Shown here piece after piece: positions 18,463 through 28,748 of a DNA stretch of 64,000 bases. The translations under genes were made by a program, and so were the position numbers. The notes under the pieces were generated by a model. The model was not told the DNA's origin, ran no database searches, and saw nothing but the letters and a program-made list of their open reading frames with translations. Origin of the DNA: Candidatus Aminicenantota bacterium (GTDB lineage: Bacteria; Acidobacteriota; Aminicenantia; Aminicenantales; UBA4085). The stretch is taken from the NCBI GenBank assembly GCA_026393895.1, contig JAPKZG010000051.1, positions 1 to 64,000 on the forward strand, in the 5' to 3' direction. The number at the start of each line of letters is the position of its first letter. Position 1 is the first letter of the stretch.

Positions 18463-19269
18463 TTATCCCAAACCGATATCCAGGATCATCATCAGGACGA
18501 ATCCGACCATCGTTCCCATCGTGGCGATGTCCGTGTGTTCGCAGATTTGGGATTCAGGGATGACTTCCTCGACGACGACGTAAATCATCGCCCCCGCGGC
18601 AAAGGCCATCGCCCAGGGAAGGAGCGGCCGGGCTTGAAGTACCGCCAGGGCGCCGGCCACGCCGGCGAGCGGTTCCATCAGACCGGAAAACTGGCCCCAG
18701 AAAAAGCTCTTCGTCCGCGACATCCCGTCCCGGCGGAGGGGAACCGAAACCGCCATCCCTTCCGGAAAATTCTGGAGGCACATCCCGATCGTCAGGGCCA
18801 CGGCCGCGCCGAGGGTGGCCGCGCCGCCGCCCAGGCCGATCGCCCCGAACGCCACCCCGACGGCCAACCCCTCGGGGATGTTGTGAAGCGTGATGGCCAG
18901 AACAAGCAGGATCTTGCGTTGCCAGTTCGTCTTGATGCCCTCGGCTTTTTCGAAACCGGCGTGCAGATGGGGCAGGATAAAATCGATGCCCCGCAGGAAA
19001 AAGCCGCCGACAAGAAACCCGACGGCGGCCGGAAGCCAGGGAATATGACCCTGCTGCCGGGCCATTTCGATCGAGGGGGCGAGCAGGGACCAGAAACTCG
19101 CGGCGATCATGACCCCGGCGGCAAAACCGAGCAGGCCGTCCAGAACGCGCCGGTCGATTTTCTTGAAAAAGAAAACGACCGCAGCTCCCAGGGCCGTGGC
19201 CCCCCAAGTGAACGCCGTAGCGCAGAGGGCCTGAAGAACGGGCGAAAGTCCGCTGAACCAATCCATCAT
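18463..19269 (-). CDS. ZIP-family metal transporter
   Basis: ALTIGMCLQNFPEGMAVSVPLRRDGMS; AITLHNIPEGLAVGVAFGA; multiple TM segments. Confidence 0.88.
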   Translation of the reverse strand: MMDWFSGLSPVLQALCATAFTWGATALGAAVVFFFKKIDRRVLDGLLGFAAGVMIAASFWSLLAPSIEMARQQGHIPWLPAAVGFLVGGFFLRGIDFILPHLHAGFEKAEGIKTNWQRKILLVLAITLHNIPEGLAVGVAFGAIGLGGGAATLGAAVALTIGMCLQNFPEGMAVSVPLRRDGMSRTKSFFWGQFSGLMEPLAGVAGALAVLQARPLLPWAMAFAAGAMIYVVVEEVIPESQICEHTDIATMGTMVGFVLMMILDIGLG

Positions 19270-19349
19270 GAGGAATCAGTTTACCAGAAGGGGGCGGAAG
19301 GTCCAATCCCGACTCCCCGAGGAAGAGAGCCAAGTTCGAGGCGTAAAAA

Positions 19350-19886
19350 TTAGAGACGGACGAGAAACCGGCAATCGGGCGCACCGCGCTTGATCGTTTG
19401 GACGACCTCAACGCGGACCGGCCGGTTTGCGACGATTTCAAACATTTCCAGCACCCACCCGGCCGAGCAGAGGCAATAGCTGTCGGGAAGGCGCTCCGGC
19501 CCCGCCGCGACCAGCTCGCAATAACACTGGGAATAGCCCCAATGGACCGTGTCCCCTTCAACGCGGCAGAGGTCTTTTCCGACCTGCGGGCCGAAGGTTT
19601 GGATGAACCCGGCCACATCGCCCCGGAATTTCTCGGCCGTCTTGATCAAGCCGCCCCGGCGGGCGCAGGCCCGACCGCAATCATTCATCAACCGATCCCT
19701 TGTCGCGGGATCCACGTCCTTCTCCATGTTCTCCATTAACGTCAGGACCCAGGCCTCTTTGAAGCGATCCCTGGGTTTTTCCTCTTTCGCAGGCTCGGTT
19801 TGTCCGGCCGCAGGCGTCTTCAACACCGCTGCTCCGCCCGCGAGGCCCAGCCCGCAGGCGGTTTTCAGAAAATCCTTGCGTTTCAT
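19350..19886 (-). CDS. Cysteine-rich hypothetical protein with N-terminal export-like signal
   Basis: MKRKDFLKTACGLGLAGGAAVLKTPAAGQ then a Cys-rich body (DCGRACARRGG, QCYCELV, SYCLCSAGW). Confidence 0.6.
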   Translation of the reverse strand: MKRKDFLKTACGLGLAGGAAVLKTPAAGQTEPAKEEKPRDRFKEAWVLTLMENMEKDVDPATRDRLMNDCGRACARRGGLIKTAEKFRGDVAGFIQTFGPQVGKDLCRVEGDTVHWGYSQCYCELVAAGPERLPDSYCLCSAGWVLEMFEIVANRPVRVEVVQTIKRGAPDCRFLVRL

Positions 19887-20000
19887 GGCTTCCTCCGAGT
19901 CCTTCAAGCATAGAGTAATCCAAAACACAGCCGGATTCCAACCGCGCCTTGAAACGTTATAAAATAGACCATCGCTGGCGATGGCTACAGCGGAGGTCTC

Positions 20001-20762
20001 ATGAAACCTTGGTATGAAGAGCTATTCACCGACTATGCCGAAACATATGATAAGGAAGTCTTCACCCAGGGAACCCTGGGCGAGTGCGACTTCATCGAGA
20101 AGGAAATCGGCGGCGACCGGAGCATCCGCATTTTAGATATCGGCTGCGGAACCGGACGGCACGGCATCGAACTCGCCCGCCGCGGATACCGGGTGACCGG
20201 CGTCGATTTATCCGCCGACCAGATCGCCAAGGCCCGGAAAAAAGCCCGGGCCGCCGGAGTGGAGGCCGATTTCCGGGTGGCCGACGCCCGATCTCTGACA
20301 TTCGATAAGGAGTTCGACCTCGTTCAAATCATCTGCGAGGGCGCGTTTCCTTTGATGGGGACGGACGAGGAAAATTTCGCCATCCTGGAAGGCGCCGCCC
20401 GGGCTGTCAAGCCCGGGGGGAAATTAATCCTGACCACCCTGAACGTCCTGTTTCCCTTGGCCCACTCGGTCAAGGATTTCGAGGCGGAAAACCTTGTCGA
20501 AGGGATGAGCGACGACCACGCCTTCGACCCGAAGACTTTCCGGATGAAATCAACGTTTCAAGTCCGGGACGATCACGGCCGGGAAAAAACGCTGTCCTGC
20601 GACGAACGGTATTACGCCCCTTCGGAAATCACTTGGCTTCTTAAACGCCTCGGCTTCACGGCGATTTCGATTTCCGGAAGCAAAATCGGGGCATTCAACC
20701 GCGCCGACAGTCTCACCCCGGACGATTTCGAGATGCTCGTCGTCGCCGAAATGCGCCGGTAA
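20001..20762 (+). CDS. Class I SAM-dependent methyltransferase
   Basis: IRILDIGCGTGRHGIELARRGYRVTGVDLSADQI. Confidence 0.9.
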   Translation: MKPWYEELFTDYAETYDKEVFTQGTLGECDFIEKEIGGDRSIRILDIGCGTGRHGIELARRGYRVTGVDLSADQIAKARKKARAAGVEADFRVADARSLTFDKEFDLVQIICEGAFPLMGTDEENFAILEGAARAVKPGGKLILTTLNVLFPLAHSVKDFEAENLVEGMSDDHAFDPKTFRMKSTFQVRDDHGREKTLSCDERYYAPSEITWLLKRLGFTAISISGSKIGAFNRADSLTPDDFEMLVVAEMRR

Positions 20763-20819
20763 TCGCCGGGCACGTCGCGGCCGGCGATATCGGCAGGAAG
20801 ACGCGCTCGATTCCCCTCT

Positions 20820-21065
20820 TCAGAGGCGCCGGGTACCCTTCCGGATGGCTTTATCCTCGGCATCTCGAGCGGGAGGCAGACTCAGCCCGTGAGCGACGGG
20901 CCGGTTGCGATCATCCACGCAGACGAAGGTGACATAACCCTCGGAATGGATCCGGCGACCGTCGCGGGAAACCATTTTTCCATAGATGATTAGGCTGCTA
21001 GTGCCGACCTTGGCGATCCGGGTTTCCAGAAAGAGAATATCGCCGCCCTGACATGGTTTTTCTGA
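20820..21065 (-). pseudogene. N-terminally truncated acyl-CoA thioesterase (hotdog/YciA-like)
   Basis: Reverse-strand translation ...EKPCQGGDILFLETRIAKVGTSSLIIYGKMVSRDGRRIHSEGYVTFVCVDDRNRPVAHGLSLPPARDAEDKAIRKGTRRL*. No start region; coding similarity ends at the inverted repeat. Confidence 0.7.
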
Positions 21066-21068
21066 CCG

Positions 21069-21144
21069 GGAGACACAATACCTATTTCCCTGATTCGATA
21101 TACCCTGATATTTCCGGAAACGAGGAAATAGGTATTGTGTCTCC
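21069..21144. repeat. MITE/REP-like element with 21-bp perfect inverted repeat (GGAGACACAATACCTATTTCC)
   Basis: Left arm 21069-21089 and right arm 21124-21144 are exact reverse complements with a 34-nt centre. Confidence 0.85.
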
Positions 21145-21147
21145 GGT

Positions 21148-21615
21148 TCAGGTCAGCCCCGGAAATCCTCTCAAGCGTAAAGCTTCATAAAGGGCAATCG
21201 CGACGGCGTTTGAGATGTTCAGCGACCGCGCCCCCGGGCGCATCGGGATCCGGAAACTCCGTCCCGGGTAGGGTTCTATCAGCGCGTCCGGAAGGCCGGT
21301 TGATTCCTTTCCGAAAACAAACCAACCCTCATCCTCGACGGGTATTTCGGTATAAATCCGAGCGGCTTTCTTCGAAAAAAACAGGCACCGCTCAGCCGGC
21401 GTCTCCCGGAAAAACACCTCGAGGTTGTCGTGAACGACGAGATCGACATCGCTCCAATAATCCGCGCCCGCCCGCCGAAGACGGCGATCGCTGAGGACAA
21501 AACCGAGCGGCTTGATCAAATGGAGACGGGCGCCGGCGGCGGCGCAGGTCCGGGCGATGTTTCCGGCGTTTTGCGGGATCTCGGGTTCGACGAGGACGAT
21601 GTTCAAATCGGACAT
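21148..21615 (-). CDS. trmL: tRNA (cytidine(34)-2'-O)-methyltransferase (SPOUT)
   Basis: LNIVLVEPEIPQNAGNIARTCAAAGARLHLIKPLGF ... FGKESTGLP ... IPMRPGARSLNISNAVAIALYE. Confidence 0.93.
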   Translation of the reverse strand: MSDLNIVLVEPEIPQNAGNIARTCAAAGARLHLIKPLGFVLSDRRLRRAGADYWSDVDLVVHDNLEVFFRETPAERCLFFSKKAARIYTEIPVEDEGWFVFGKESTGLPDALIEPYPGRSFRIPMRPGARSLNISNAVAIALYEALRLRGFPGLT

Positions 21616-21646
21616 GATCCGATCGCCGTCCGGAGCCGCCGGGATT

Positions 21647-23329
21647 TTATTGTCCCGAAGCCCGCTCCAGCTTCTTCATGACGGAGAACATGAACGTCGC
21701 CGAGACGAGACAGGCGATGACGAGAATCAGCCAGAGCGCCCAGAGGGGCACCTTCATCCACAAGCCGCCGACGAGGCCCATGAGATACAGACCGGCCGCG
21801 GTCGCGGCAAACCAGGCGCCCTGGGCGAGGCCCTTGTATTTGGGCGGGGCCACCTTGGAAACGTAAGAAATACCGATCGGGCTGAGAAACAGCTCGGCGA
21901 TCGTGATGATGAAATAAGTCGAAATCAGCCAATAGACGGACACCTGGGATTCGGGCGGGGCGACAAGGCCGCCGAGCTGTTTGGGACTCGGTAAGCCCAT
22001 CGACCCGAGGACGAGGATGGCGAAGGAAACCGCCGTGATCAGCATTCCGAAGCCGATTTTGCGGGGAGCGGACGGCTCTTTCTTTTTCTTGTTCAGCCAG
22101 CCGAAGAATCCGACCACCACCGGGGTCATGAAGACGATGAAGAACGGGTTGAAATGCTGGAAGCGCTGGGGCTGGAACTCGTTCAACGCGGAATAGCCGC
22201 CGTAGCGGAGGAAAGCCAGGACGGCGAAGACGGCGAAAGCGATCCCCCCGGCCAGCCGGGTCGATTTGCCCGACCCTTTCTTCAGAAAGAGGACCAGGCC
22301 TCCGAGGGATAGGAACACCGCAAGCAGCCCGACCATATCGAACCACAGGTAGGACAGGGCCCCGACGCTGTGCTGGGTATAGTCGCGGGCGAAGAACGTC
22401 ATCGTCAGGCCGCTCTGCTGGAAGGCCATCCAAAAGAAGATGACGACGAAGAAAACGAGGCCGAGGGCGACGAGCCGTTCCTTGGTCTGCGCGGGCGTAA
22501 GCTCGACGATCTGGGACTTGAGAACTTCGGATTTCGCCTTCTGCGTCTCGGTGATGTCGGCGTGCTTGTAATACTTCCGGAAGGCCCAGAAGATAACCAT
22601 GGACACGATTAAGCTCAGGCAGGCCACGCCGAACCCGAAGTGGTAGGATTTGCTCAGGGCGTTGATGTAGCGCTCGGAGAACGCTTTCAGGGTTTCGAGC
22701 GTCACGCCCGCATCCTGGATTTGGGCGATGCCGAGATAAGCGCCGGCATCGGTTATCGTCCCTTTTAAAAAGCTGTTGGCCAGGGCGGGAATCCGGGCGT
22801 CATAGGTCAAATTCGCGCCCTTGAGAATCCAGTTACTGATCATTTCCGACGCGCTCGGGGCGAACATCGCCCCGATATTGATCCCCATATAAAAGATCGT
22901 GAACGCCCGGTCGCGAAGGGCGTCGTACTTGGGATCGTCGTAGAGGTTTCCGACCAGGGCTTGGAGGTTGCCCTTGAAGAGCCCGGTCCCGATCGCGATG
23001 ACGGCCATGGCCACGATGATTAGAGGAAGCCCCGTGTTCATTTGCGTCGGAATCGCCAACAGGGCATAGCCGAGGAACATGACGATCATCCCCAGGCTGA
23101 TCGTCTTGCCGAATCCGAGGACCTTGTCCGCCAGAAGTCCACCTAGCAGGGGAAAAAAATAGACACAGACCATGAACGTGCTGTAGACGAAGCCGGCCGT
23201 CGCCGCGCTCACCCCATACTTGGCCTGCATGAACAGAACGAAGATCGCGACCATCGTGTAAAAGCCGAAGCGTTCGCCCATATTGGCGAAAAACGCGACG
23301 AACAGTCCCTTGGGATGTCCTTTAAACAT
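21647..23329 (-). CDS. POT-family peptide MFS transporter
   Basis: MGERFGFYTMVAIFVLFM; GFGKTISLGMIVMFLGY; ELFLSPIGISYVSKVAPPKYKGLAQG. Confidence 0.9.
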   Translation of the reverse strand: MFKGHPKGLFVAFFANMGERFGFYTMVAIFVLFMQAKYGVSAATAGFVYSTFMVCVYFFPLLGGLLADKVLGFGKTISLGMIVMFLGYALLAIPTQMNTGLPLIIVAMAVIAIGTGLFKGNLQALVGNLYDDPKYDALRDRAFTIFYMGINIGAMFAPSASEMISNWILKGANLTYDARIPALANSFLKGTITDAGAYLGIAQIQDAGVTLETLKAFSERYINALSKSYHFGFGVACLSLIVSMVIFWAFRKYYKHADITETQKAKSEVLKSQIVELTPAQTKERLVALGLVFFVVIFFWMAFQQSGLTMTFFARDYTQHSVGALSYLWFDMVGLLAVFLSLGGLVLFLKKGSGKSTRLAGGIAFAVFAVLAFLRYGGYSALNEFQPQRFQHFNPFFIVFMTPVVVGFFGWLNKKKKEPSAPRKIGFGMLITAVSFAILVLGSMGLPSPKQLGGLVAPPESQVSVYWLISTYFIITIAELFLSPIGISYVSKVAPPKYKGLAQGAWFAATAAGLYLMGLVGGLWMKVPLWALWLILVIACLVSATFMFSVMKKLERASGQ

Positions 23330-23572
23330 GACCGGCTCTCCTGGAACGAAGAATAGGGGAAGGCGTTAAAAGGATCACGGCGCCTGGGGAATCCGGCCGC
23401 CGAATCGAATCCGCCGCAGTCGAAAGCATATGCTCGGTTAATATATGCAGGATACGGGAGAAAGTCAATCAGAGAAGCCGGGCCGGCGACCGGCCGGACG
23501 GGCCATAAAGTCGGTTGAAATGAAACTAAGTTTCGAGTAGATTTCCCTTAGAAATCGGAAGAGGAGGCCGGC

Positions 23573-25036
23573 ATGAAACCCACCCTTCGTCGTGTGATTG
23601 CGATTTTCACCCTTGTTGCCCTTTCGGGCATGTTTTCCTGCGCCATCAACCCGGTCACGGGAAAGAAAGAACTTATGCTCATCTCGGAAAGCCAGGAAAT
23701 CGAGATGGGCAAGTCCACCGACGAGAGCATCAAGCAAGAATACGGACTCTATCAGGACCCGGCGCTCTCCGCATACGTCGAGAAGGTCTCCCGGCGGCTG
23801 GTGCCATACACCCATCGCAACAAGCTGGAATATCATTTCGCCGTTCTCGACACGCCGGTCGAGAACGCCTTCGCCGCCCCGGGCGGTTTTATTTATGTCA
23901 CCCGCGGCCTTCTGGCCATGATGAATTCCGAGGCCGAACTGGCCACCGTCGTCGGCCACGAACTCGGCCACGTCAACGCCCGCCACTCCGTCCGGGAATA
24001 CAGCAAGCAGCTCCTTCTGACCGGCGGATTGATCCTCGGGAGCGTGCTCAGCAAGGACGTGGCCAAAGTCGCGCCTTATTTGATGATCGGCCTGCAGGTG
24101 CTTTTCCTTAAATTCAGCCGCGACGATGAATACCAGGCCGACAGCCTCGGCGTCCTCTATTCCCGCAACGCCGGTTATTCCCCGTCCCAGATGATTCCCT
24201 TTTTCCGGTCCATCCAGAAATTGGAGGAGAAGGCCGGGGGCGGAACGAAACTGCCGAATTTCCTCTCGACTCATCCCCTGACGGAAAAACGGATCGAGGA
24301 AGCCCAGAAAATGCTCGTGCCGATGGACGCGGAAATGGACGTTCTTCGCGACGATTTCCTGGCGAAGATGGACGGCCTGACCTACGGCGAGAATCCGCGC
24401 CAGGGGTATGTCGAGGCCAACGCTTTCTATCATCCGGAAATGAAATTCGCCTTCGCGATTCCGACCGGCTGGGTCGTCCAGAATACGCCCCGGCAGGTCA
24501 CCGTCGCCAGCAAAGACGAAAAAGCGGGGATGATTCTCACGGCCGAAAAGACGGATCTCACCCCGGCGGCTTACCTCCAGAAACGGATCGCGTCTCTGCA
24601 GGACGTCCAAATTCAGGAAATATCCAAAAGAACCCGGATGATCAACGGCTTGAACGCCGCCTGCGGGGTCTATCTGGCCAGCGAACAGGCCCAAGAAGGA
24701 CAGACGCCTCAAGTCACGGCCATCGACCTCGATTGCATCGCCAAGGACGGCATGATCTACACGTTCATGAGCCTAGCGGCCAAGGCCGAATATTCAACGT
24801 ATAAAAACAGCTTCGAACGGACGGTCCAAAGTTTCATGAATCTTACGGACCCCAAACGCTTGGCTGCCCAGCCGAAGAAAATTTCCATCCGCCGCCCGGC
24901 CGCCGCCCAAACGTTGAAGGGATTTCTCACGGGGTTGAACGTGCCGTCCGACAAATGGCCGACGATCGCCTTTCTCAACGCCCTCACCCTCGAGGCCAGG
25001 GTCGAAAGAGGTCAGCTGATCAAGATTATGAATTGA
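23573..25036 (+). CDS. M48-family metalloprotease, lipoprotein signal
   Basis: FSCAINPVTGKKELMLIS; VVGHELGHVNARHS; FSRDDEYQADSLGV. Confidence 0.92.
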   Translation: MKPTLRRVIAIFTLVALSGMFSCAINPVTGKKELMLISESQEIEMGKSTDESIKQEYGLYQDPALSAYVEKVSRRLVPYTHRNKLEYHFAVLDTPVENAFAAPGGFIYVTRGLLAMMNSEAELATVVGHELGHVNARHSVREYSKQLLLTGGLILGSVLSKDVAKVAPYLMIGLQVLFLKFSRDDEYQADSLGVLYSRNAGYSPSQMIPFFRSIQKLEEKAGGGTKLPNFLSTHPLTEKRIEEAQKMLVPMDAEMDVLRDDFLAKMDGLTYGENPRQGYVEANAFYHPEMKFAFAIPTGWVVQNTPRQVTVASKDEKAGMILTAEKTDLTPAAYLQKRIASLQDVQIQEISKRTRMINGLNAACGVYLASEQAQEGQTPQVTAIDLDCIAKDGMIYTFMSLAAKAEYSTYKNSFERTVQSFMNLTDPKRLAAQPKKISIRRPAAAQTLKGFLTGLNVPSDKWPTIAFLNALTLEARVERGQLIKIMN

Positions 25037-25055
25037 GGACTACGACAATGATGGT

Positions 25056-25826
25056 TCACCGGCGGTGAATCATGGTTGTCGACGCCTGATCGGTCGGCAT
25101 GACGATGACCTCGCTGATATTGACATGCGGCGGCCGGGTCGCGCAAAAAAGGACGGCCTCGGCGACGTCTTCAGGGGAGAGCGGTGTCAACCCCTGATAA
25201 ACCTTCGCCGCCCGTCCGGCGTCCCCGTGGAAGCGGACCTCGCTGAACTCGGTTTCGACCATCCCGGGATCGACGGTACTGACGCGGATGTTCGTTCCCG
25301 AAAGATCCAGCCGCAATCCCCGGCTCAGGGCCTTGACCGCGAACTTGGTCGCGCAATAAACGTTCCCGGCCGGGTAAAGCTCGTGCCCGGCGATCGAACC
25401 GATGTTGATGACATGGCCGCGGCCCCGGGCGACCATGCCGGGCAACACCGCCCGGCTGACGAACAGCAAGCCCTTGACGTTGGTATCGATCATCTCCTCC
25501 CAGTCGGAGATCAAGCCGTCTGGAAGTTTGTCCAGGCCCCGGCTTAACCCGGCGTTGTTGACCAGGACGTCGATCGGTTTCCATTCGTCCGGAAGAGCGG
25601 TCAGGGACTGGGCCACTTCGACTTGATTCCGGACATCGAGGGCGAAAAAATAGACGGGAACGCCGTATTCTGCGGCCAAAGATTTCGCCAAGTCGTTCAA
25701 CCGGTCCGCGCGGCGGGCGGCCATCAGGATCGACGCGCCTTCACGGGCGAAGGCTCGGGCGCACGACCGGCCGATCCCGGAACTGGCCCCGGTCACGAAA
25801 ACAATCATTTTTTTTAAAGACGTCAT
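25056..25826 (-). CDS. SDR-family NAD(P)-dependent oxidoreductase (YdfG-like)
   Basis: IVFVTGASSGIGRSCARAF; VNNAGLSRG; YCATKFAVKALSRGLRLDL. Confidence 0.9.
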   Translation of the reverse strand: MTSLKKMIVFVTGASSGIGRSCARAFAREGASILMAARRADRLNDLAKSLAAEYGVPVYFFALDVRNQVEVAQSLTALPDEWKPIDVLVNNAGLSRGLDKLPDGLISDWEEMIDTNVKGLLFVSRAVLPGMVARGRGHVINIGSIAGHELYPAGNVYCATKFAVKALSRGLRLDLSGTNIRVSTVDPGMVETEFSEVRFHGDAGRAAKVYQGLTPLSPEDVAEAVLFCATRPPHVNISEVIVMPTDQASTTMIHRR

Positions 25827-25906
25827 GGTTCACCTCGCTCGAATCGCTATTATAAAACTCCTTCGCCGAAATCGAAAAAAATCCGCGAGGAAATCCCGGC
25901 CGTGGA

Positions 25907-28345
25907 TTAGCGTTCCTTCGACCGGGAAGGACCGCCTTTCGGTCGCCGGAACCTCCGGAGGATCATGACGATGGTCAGGAGCATCGCGTTGAACGGGTTG
26001 GCGAACGCGGCCGCGAACCCGATATTCCGGCCGTTGATCAATTGGACGTTGTCCCCGAATTGATCCTCGTTGACGAGATACGTCCAGGTCGATGACGGAC
26101 CCCTGAGGTTTTCCGGTTCGCCGGCCCCGGCTTCGCCGGAATCCATCAGCCGGTCGAGTTCATTCCCGGCTTTCTCATCGACGGACCGCATCATCGCCAG
26201 GAATTCCTCCGTTGCCGAGGTCGCAAATTCCTGGATCGGCGTCTTTCCTCCCAGGCTGACGAGATGGATGCTTTCGCGCGTGTCGGCAATCCAGGCGAGA
26301 TGATCGGCCCAGGCCCGGTCGATGACGGAAAGGATCGCCCGGGTTTCGAACCTGGCCAGCCGCTTCGGTCCGAACCGGGCGGAGGCCCGGGCCCGCCCCT
26401 CCGGATCGTGCTTTTCCCAAAAGCCCGCGGATTCGGGGTCGAGGAGGGCCGCTTCGCGGCGTTCCCGGACGATCCGGCGCTGTATTTCTACAAGCGAGGA
26501 GAATTTATGAAGCGTCCGCCGGATGTCGAAATTTTGGCCCTCGATAACCCGTTGGGCGTGGGAAATTTCACGCCGGAGCGCGGCGGCGCCGATCTCTTCC
26601 GGTCCCGGCTCGATCCGATGGCGCCGGAAAAATATTTCGGTCAGCCCATAGCGTTCGAAGAGATCATCGTCGAGACTGATGAAAAACCGGGTCGATCCCG
26701 GATCGCCCTGGCGGCCGGAACGGCCGCGGAGTTGGCGGTCGATCCGGAGGCTTTCGTGCCGGTTCGTCCCGATCACGTACAAACCGCCGAGGGCGACGAC
26801 TTCCCCGCGGCCGCGTTCGTCGGAACCGCCGAGCTTGATGTCGGTGCCCCGGCCGGCCATGTTCGTCGAGATGGTCACGGCGCCCAAGGTGCCCGCCTCG
26901 GCGACGATACGCGCCTCGTCCTCGTCGTTTTTGGCGTTGAGAATGGAATGTGGAATCCCGCCCCGCCGGAGATCCGCGGATAATTCCTCGGATTCGCGGA
27001 CGCTCAACGTCCCGACCAGGATCGGCCGGCCTGCCGTGTGAACGGAAGCGATCTCGGACATGAGCGCCCGCCTTTTCGCTTCCCGGCCGGAGAAGATCGC
27101 GTCCGGCAGGTCTTGACGGACGTTCGGACGATGGGGCGGAACAATCGTGACCTCGAGCCCGTAAAACTCCCGGAGTTCGTCGGCGGAGGAGGCGGCCGTG
27201 GCCGTCATCCCGGCCAGGCGGGGATAAAGACGCAGAAAATGCTGGAGGGTGATGCTGCCGAGTATCTTTCCCTCCGTCCGGCGGGCCAAGCCTTCCTTGG
27301 CCTCGACCGCGGCCTGAATCCCGTCGGGCCAGAGACGTTTTTCCATGACCCGGCCGGTGAATTCGTCCACAATCTCGATCCGCCCGTCCCGGACGATGTA
27401 ATCCACGTCACGGGTAAGCAGTTCCCGGGCATGGAGGGCGCAATGGACGGCTTCCAGGATCCGCTCGTTTCCGGGGTCGTAAAGACTCCCCCGCCCGAGG
27501 GTGGCTTCGAGGCGGCGAAGGCCGTTCTCCGTCAAAAAGATATTGCGGTGTTCGGCGTCGGTTTCAAAGTCGAGACCGGGAACAAACGAACGAACGACGT
27601 TTGTCAGCAGGCCGATCTCGACAGCCGCGCCTTCGGCCAGTCCGGCGATCACAAGAGGGACACGGGCTTCGTCGATCAAAATGGAGTCGGCCTCATCCGC
27701 GATCGCGGCCGCAAACGGCCGGCGGACACACTCGCCGGGATCGAAGGCGAGCCCGTCGCGGAGATAATCAAAGCCGGCTTCCTTGGCCGTGGCGTAAGTG
27801 ACGTCGCAGGCGTATGCGGCGCGTTTTGCGTCGGGAGCCCGGCCTTCCTGAACGCAGCCGACCGAAAAACCGAGCCGCTGAAAGATCGGCCCCATCCAGG
27901 CAGCGTCGCGGCGGGCCAGATAATCATTAAAGGTCAAGATATGAACGCCCGTGCCTTTCAGGGCGAACAAAGCAACCGGATAAACGGCCGCCAGGGTTTT
28001 ACCTTCCCCCGTGGGCAACTCGGCCACCCTGCCGCGCGCCATCGCCAAGCCGGCGATAAGCTGGCAGTCGTGCGTCTCCAGGACGAGCGTCCGCCGGGCG
28101 GCCTCCAGGACAAGGGCGAATGTTTCGATTTTCAGGGCGTCGGGCGATTCCCCGGCCGCGGCCCGGCGGCGAAGGACATCCGCCCGCCAACGGAGGTCGG
28201 CGTCCGGGCTTCCGGTCAAATCGATCGACCGTATCCGTTCAAGCAACGAATGATAAGCCGCTGTTTCGGTTTCAATCGATTCGCCGCGCGCGCGGCGAAT
28301 TTTCCGAAGGAACGTGGAAAAACAGGAATGAGGCGAAATAGGCAA
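25907..28345 (-). CDS. SecA-like translocase ATPase paralogue
   Basis: AELPTGEGKTLAAVYP; DEADSILIDEARVPL; NMAGRGTDIKLGG; LYVIGTNRHESLRIDRQLRGRSGRQGDPGSTRFFISLDDDLFERYG. Confidence 0.88.
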   Translation of the reverse strand: MPISPHSCFSTFLRKIRRARGESIETETAAYHSLLERIRSIDLTGSPDADLRWRADVLRRRAAAGESPDALKIETFALVLEAARRTLVLETHDCQLIAGLAMARGRVAELPTGEGKTLAAVYPVALFALKGTGVHILTFNDYLARRDAAWMGPIFQRLGFSVGCVQEGRAPDAKRAAYACDVTYATAKEAGFDYLRDGLAFDPGECVRRPFAAAIADEADSILIDEARVPLVIAGLAEGAAVEIGLLTNVVRSFVPGLDFETDAEHRNIFLTENGLRRLEATLGRGSLYDPGNERILEAVHCALHARELLTRDVDYIVRDGRIEIVDEFTGRVMEKRLWPDGIQAAVEAKEGLARRTEGKILGSITLQHFLRLYPRLAGMTATAASSADELREFYGLEVTIVPPHRPNVRQDLPDAIFSGREAKRRALMSEIASVHTAGRPILVGTLSVRESEELSADLRRGGIPHSILNAKNDEDEARIVAEAGTLGAVTISTNMAGRGTDIKLGGSDERGRGEVVALGGLYVIGTNRHESLRIDRQLRGRSGRQGDPGSTRFFISLDDDLFERYGLTEIFFRRHRIEPGPEEIGAAALRREISHAQRVIEGQNFDIRRTLHKFSSLVEIQRRIVRERREAALLDPESAGFWEKHDPEGRARASARFGPKRLARFETRAILSVIDRAWADHLAWIADTRESIHLVSLGGKTPIQEFATSATEEFLAMMRSVDEKAGNELDRLMDSGEAGAGEPENLRGPSSTWTYLVNEDQFGDNVQLINGRNIGFAAAFANPFNAMLLTIVMILRRFRRPKGGPSRSKER

Positions 28346-28402
28346 ATGGGCCCTCCCTTTAATTGCGGAATGCTTCGAGGCAAACCGACGATCAAGAGAT
28401 CG

Positions 28403-28633
28403 TCATACAGAAAAGGGAGGACCCCGTAACGCCGAAGACCGGATCCGCGACACCGCCCGGGCCGGGACCGACGGCCGGGCAAATTCACCCAAAGCGGGCG
28501 GGCTGAGGACCGACCCGAAAAACAGAAACACCGCAAGTGGCGGCAAGACAATCGCCAGGACCACCCACAGAAGCCACCACTTCAAACCCGATGCACCCGC
28601 GGCCCTCAGTCCGCCCCAACCGAAAATACTCAT
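28403..28633 (-). CDS. Small membrane protein, hypothetical
   Basis: Single strong TM segment (GLKWWLLWVVLAIVLPPLAVFLFFGSVL). Confidence 0.3.
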   Translation of the reverse strand: MSIFGWGGLRAAGASGLKWWLLWVVLAIVLPPLAVFLFFGSVLSPPALGEFARPSVPARAVSRIRSSALRGPPFSV

Positions 28634-28748
28634 CGTTTGATCGCGGCTCCACTCTCAACATAAGTTCGGGACAATCGGTTGTCAATGAAATCGAAAAATA
28701 TTTTTTTTCATGCCGGGCGTGTCCCGGGCGAGGAGAAAAAGCGGGAGA

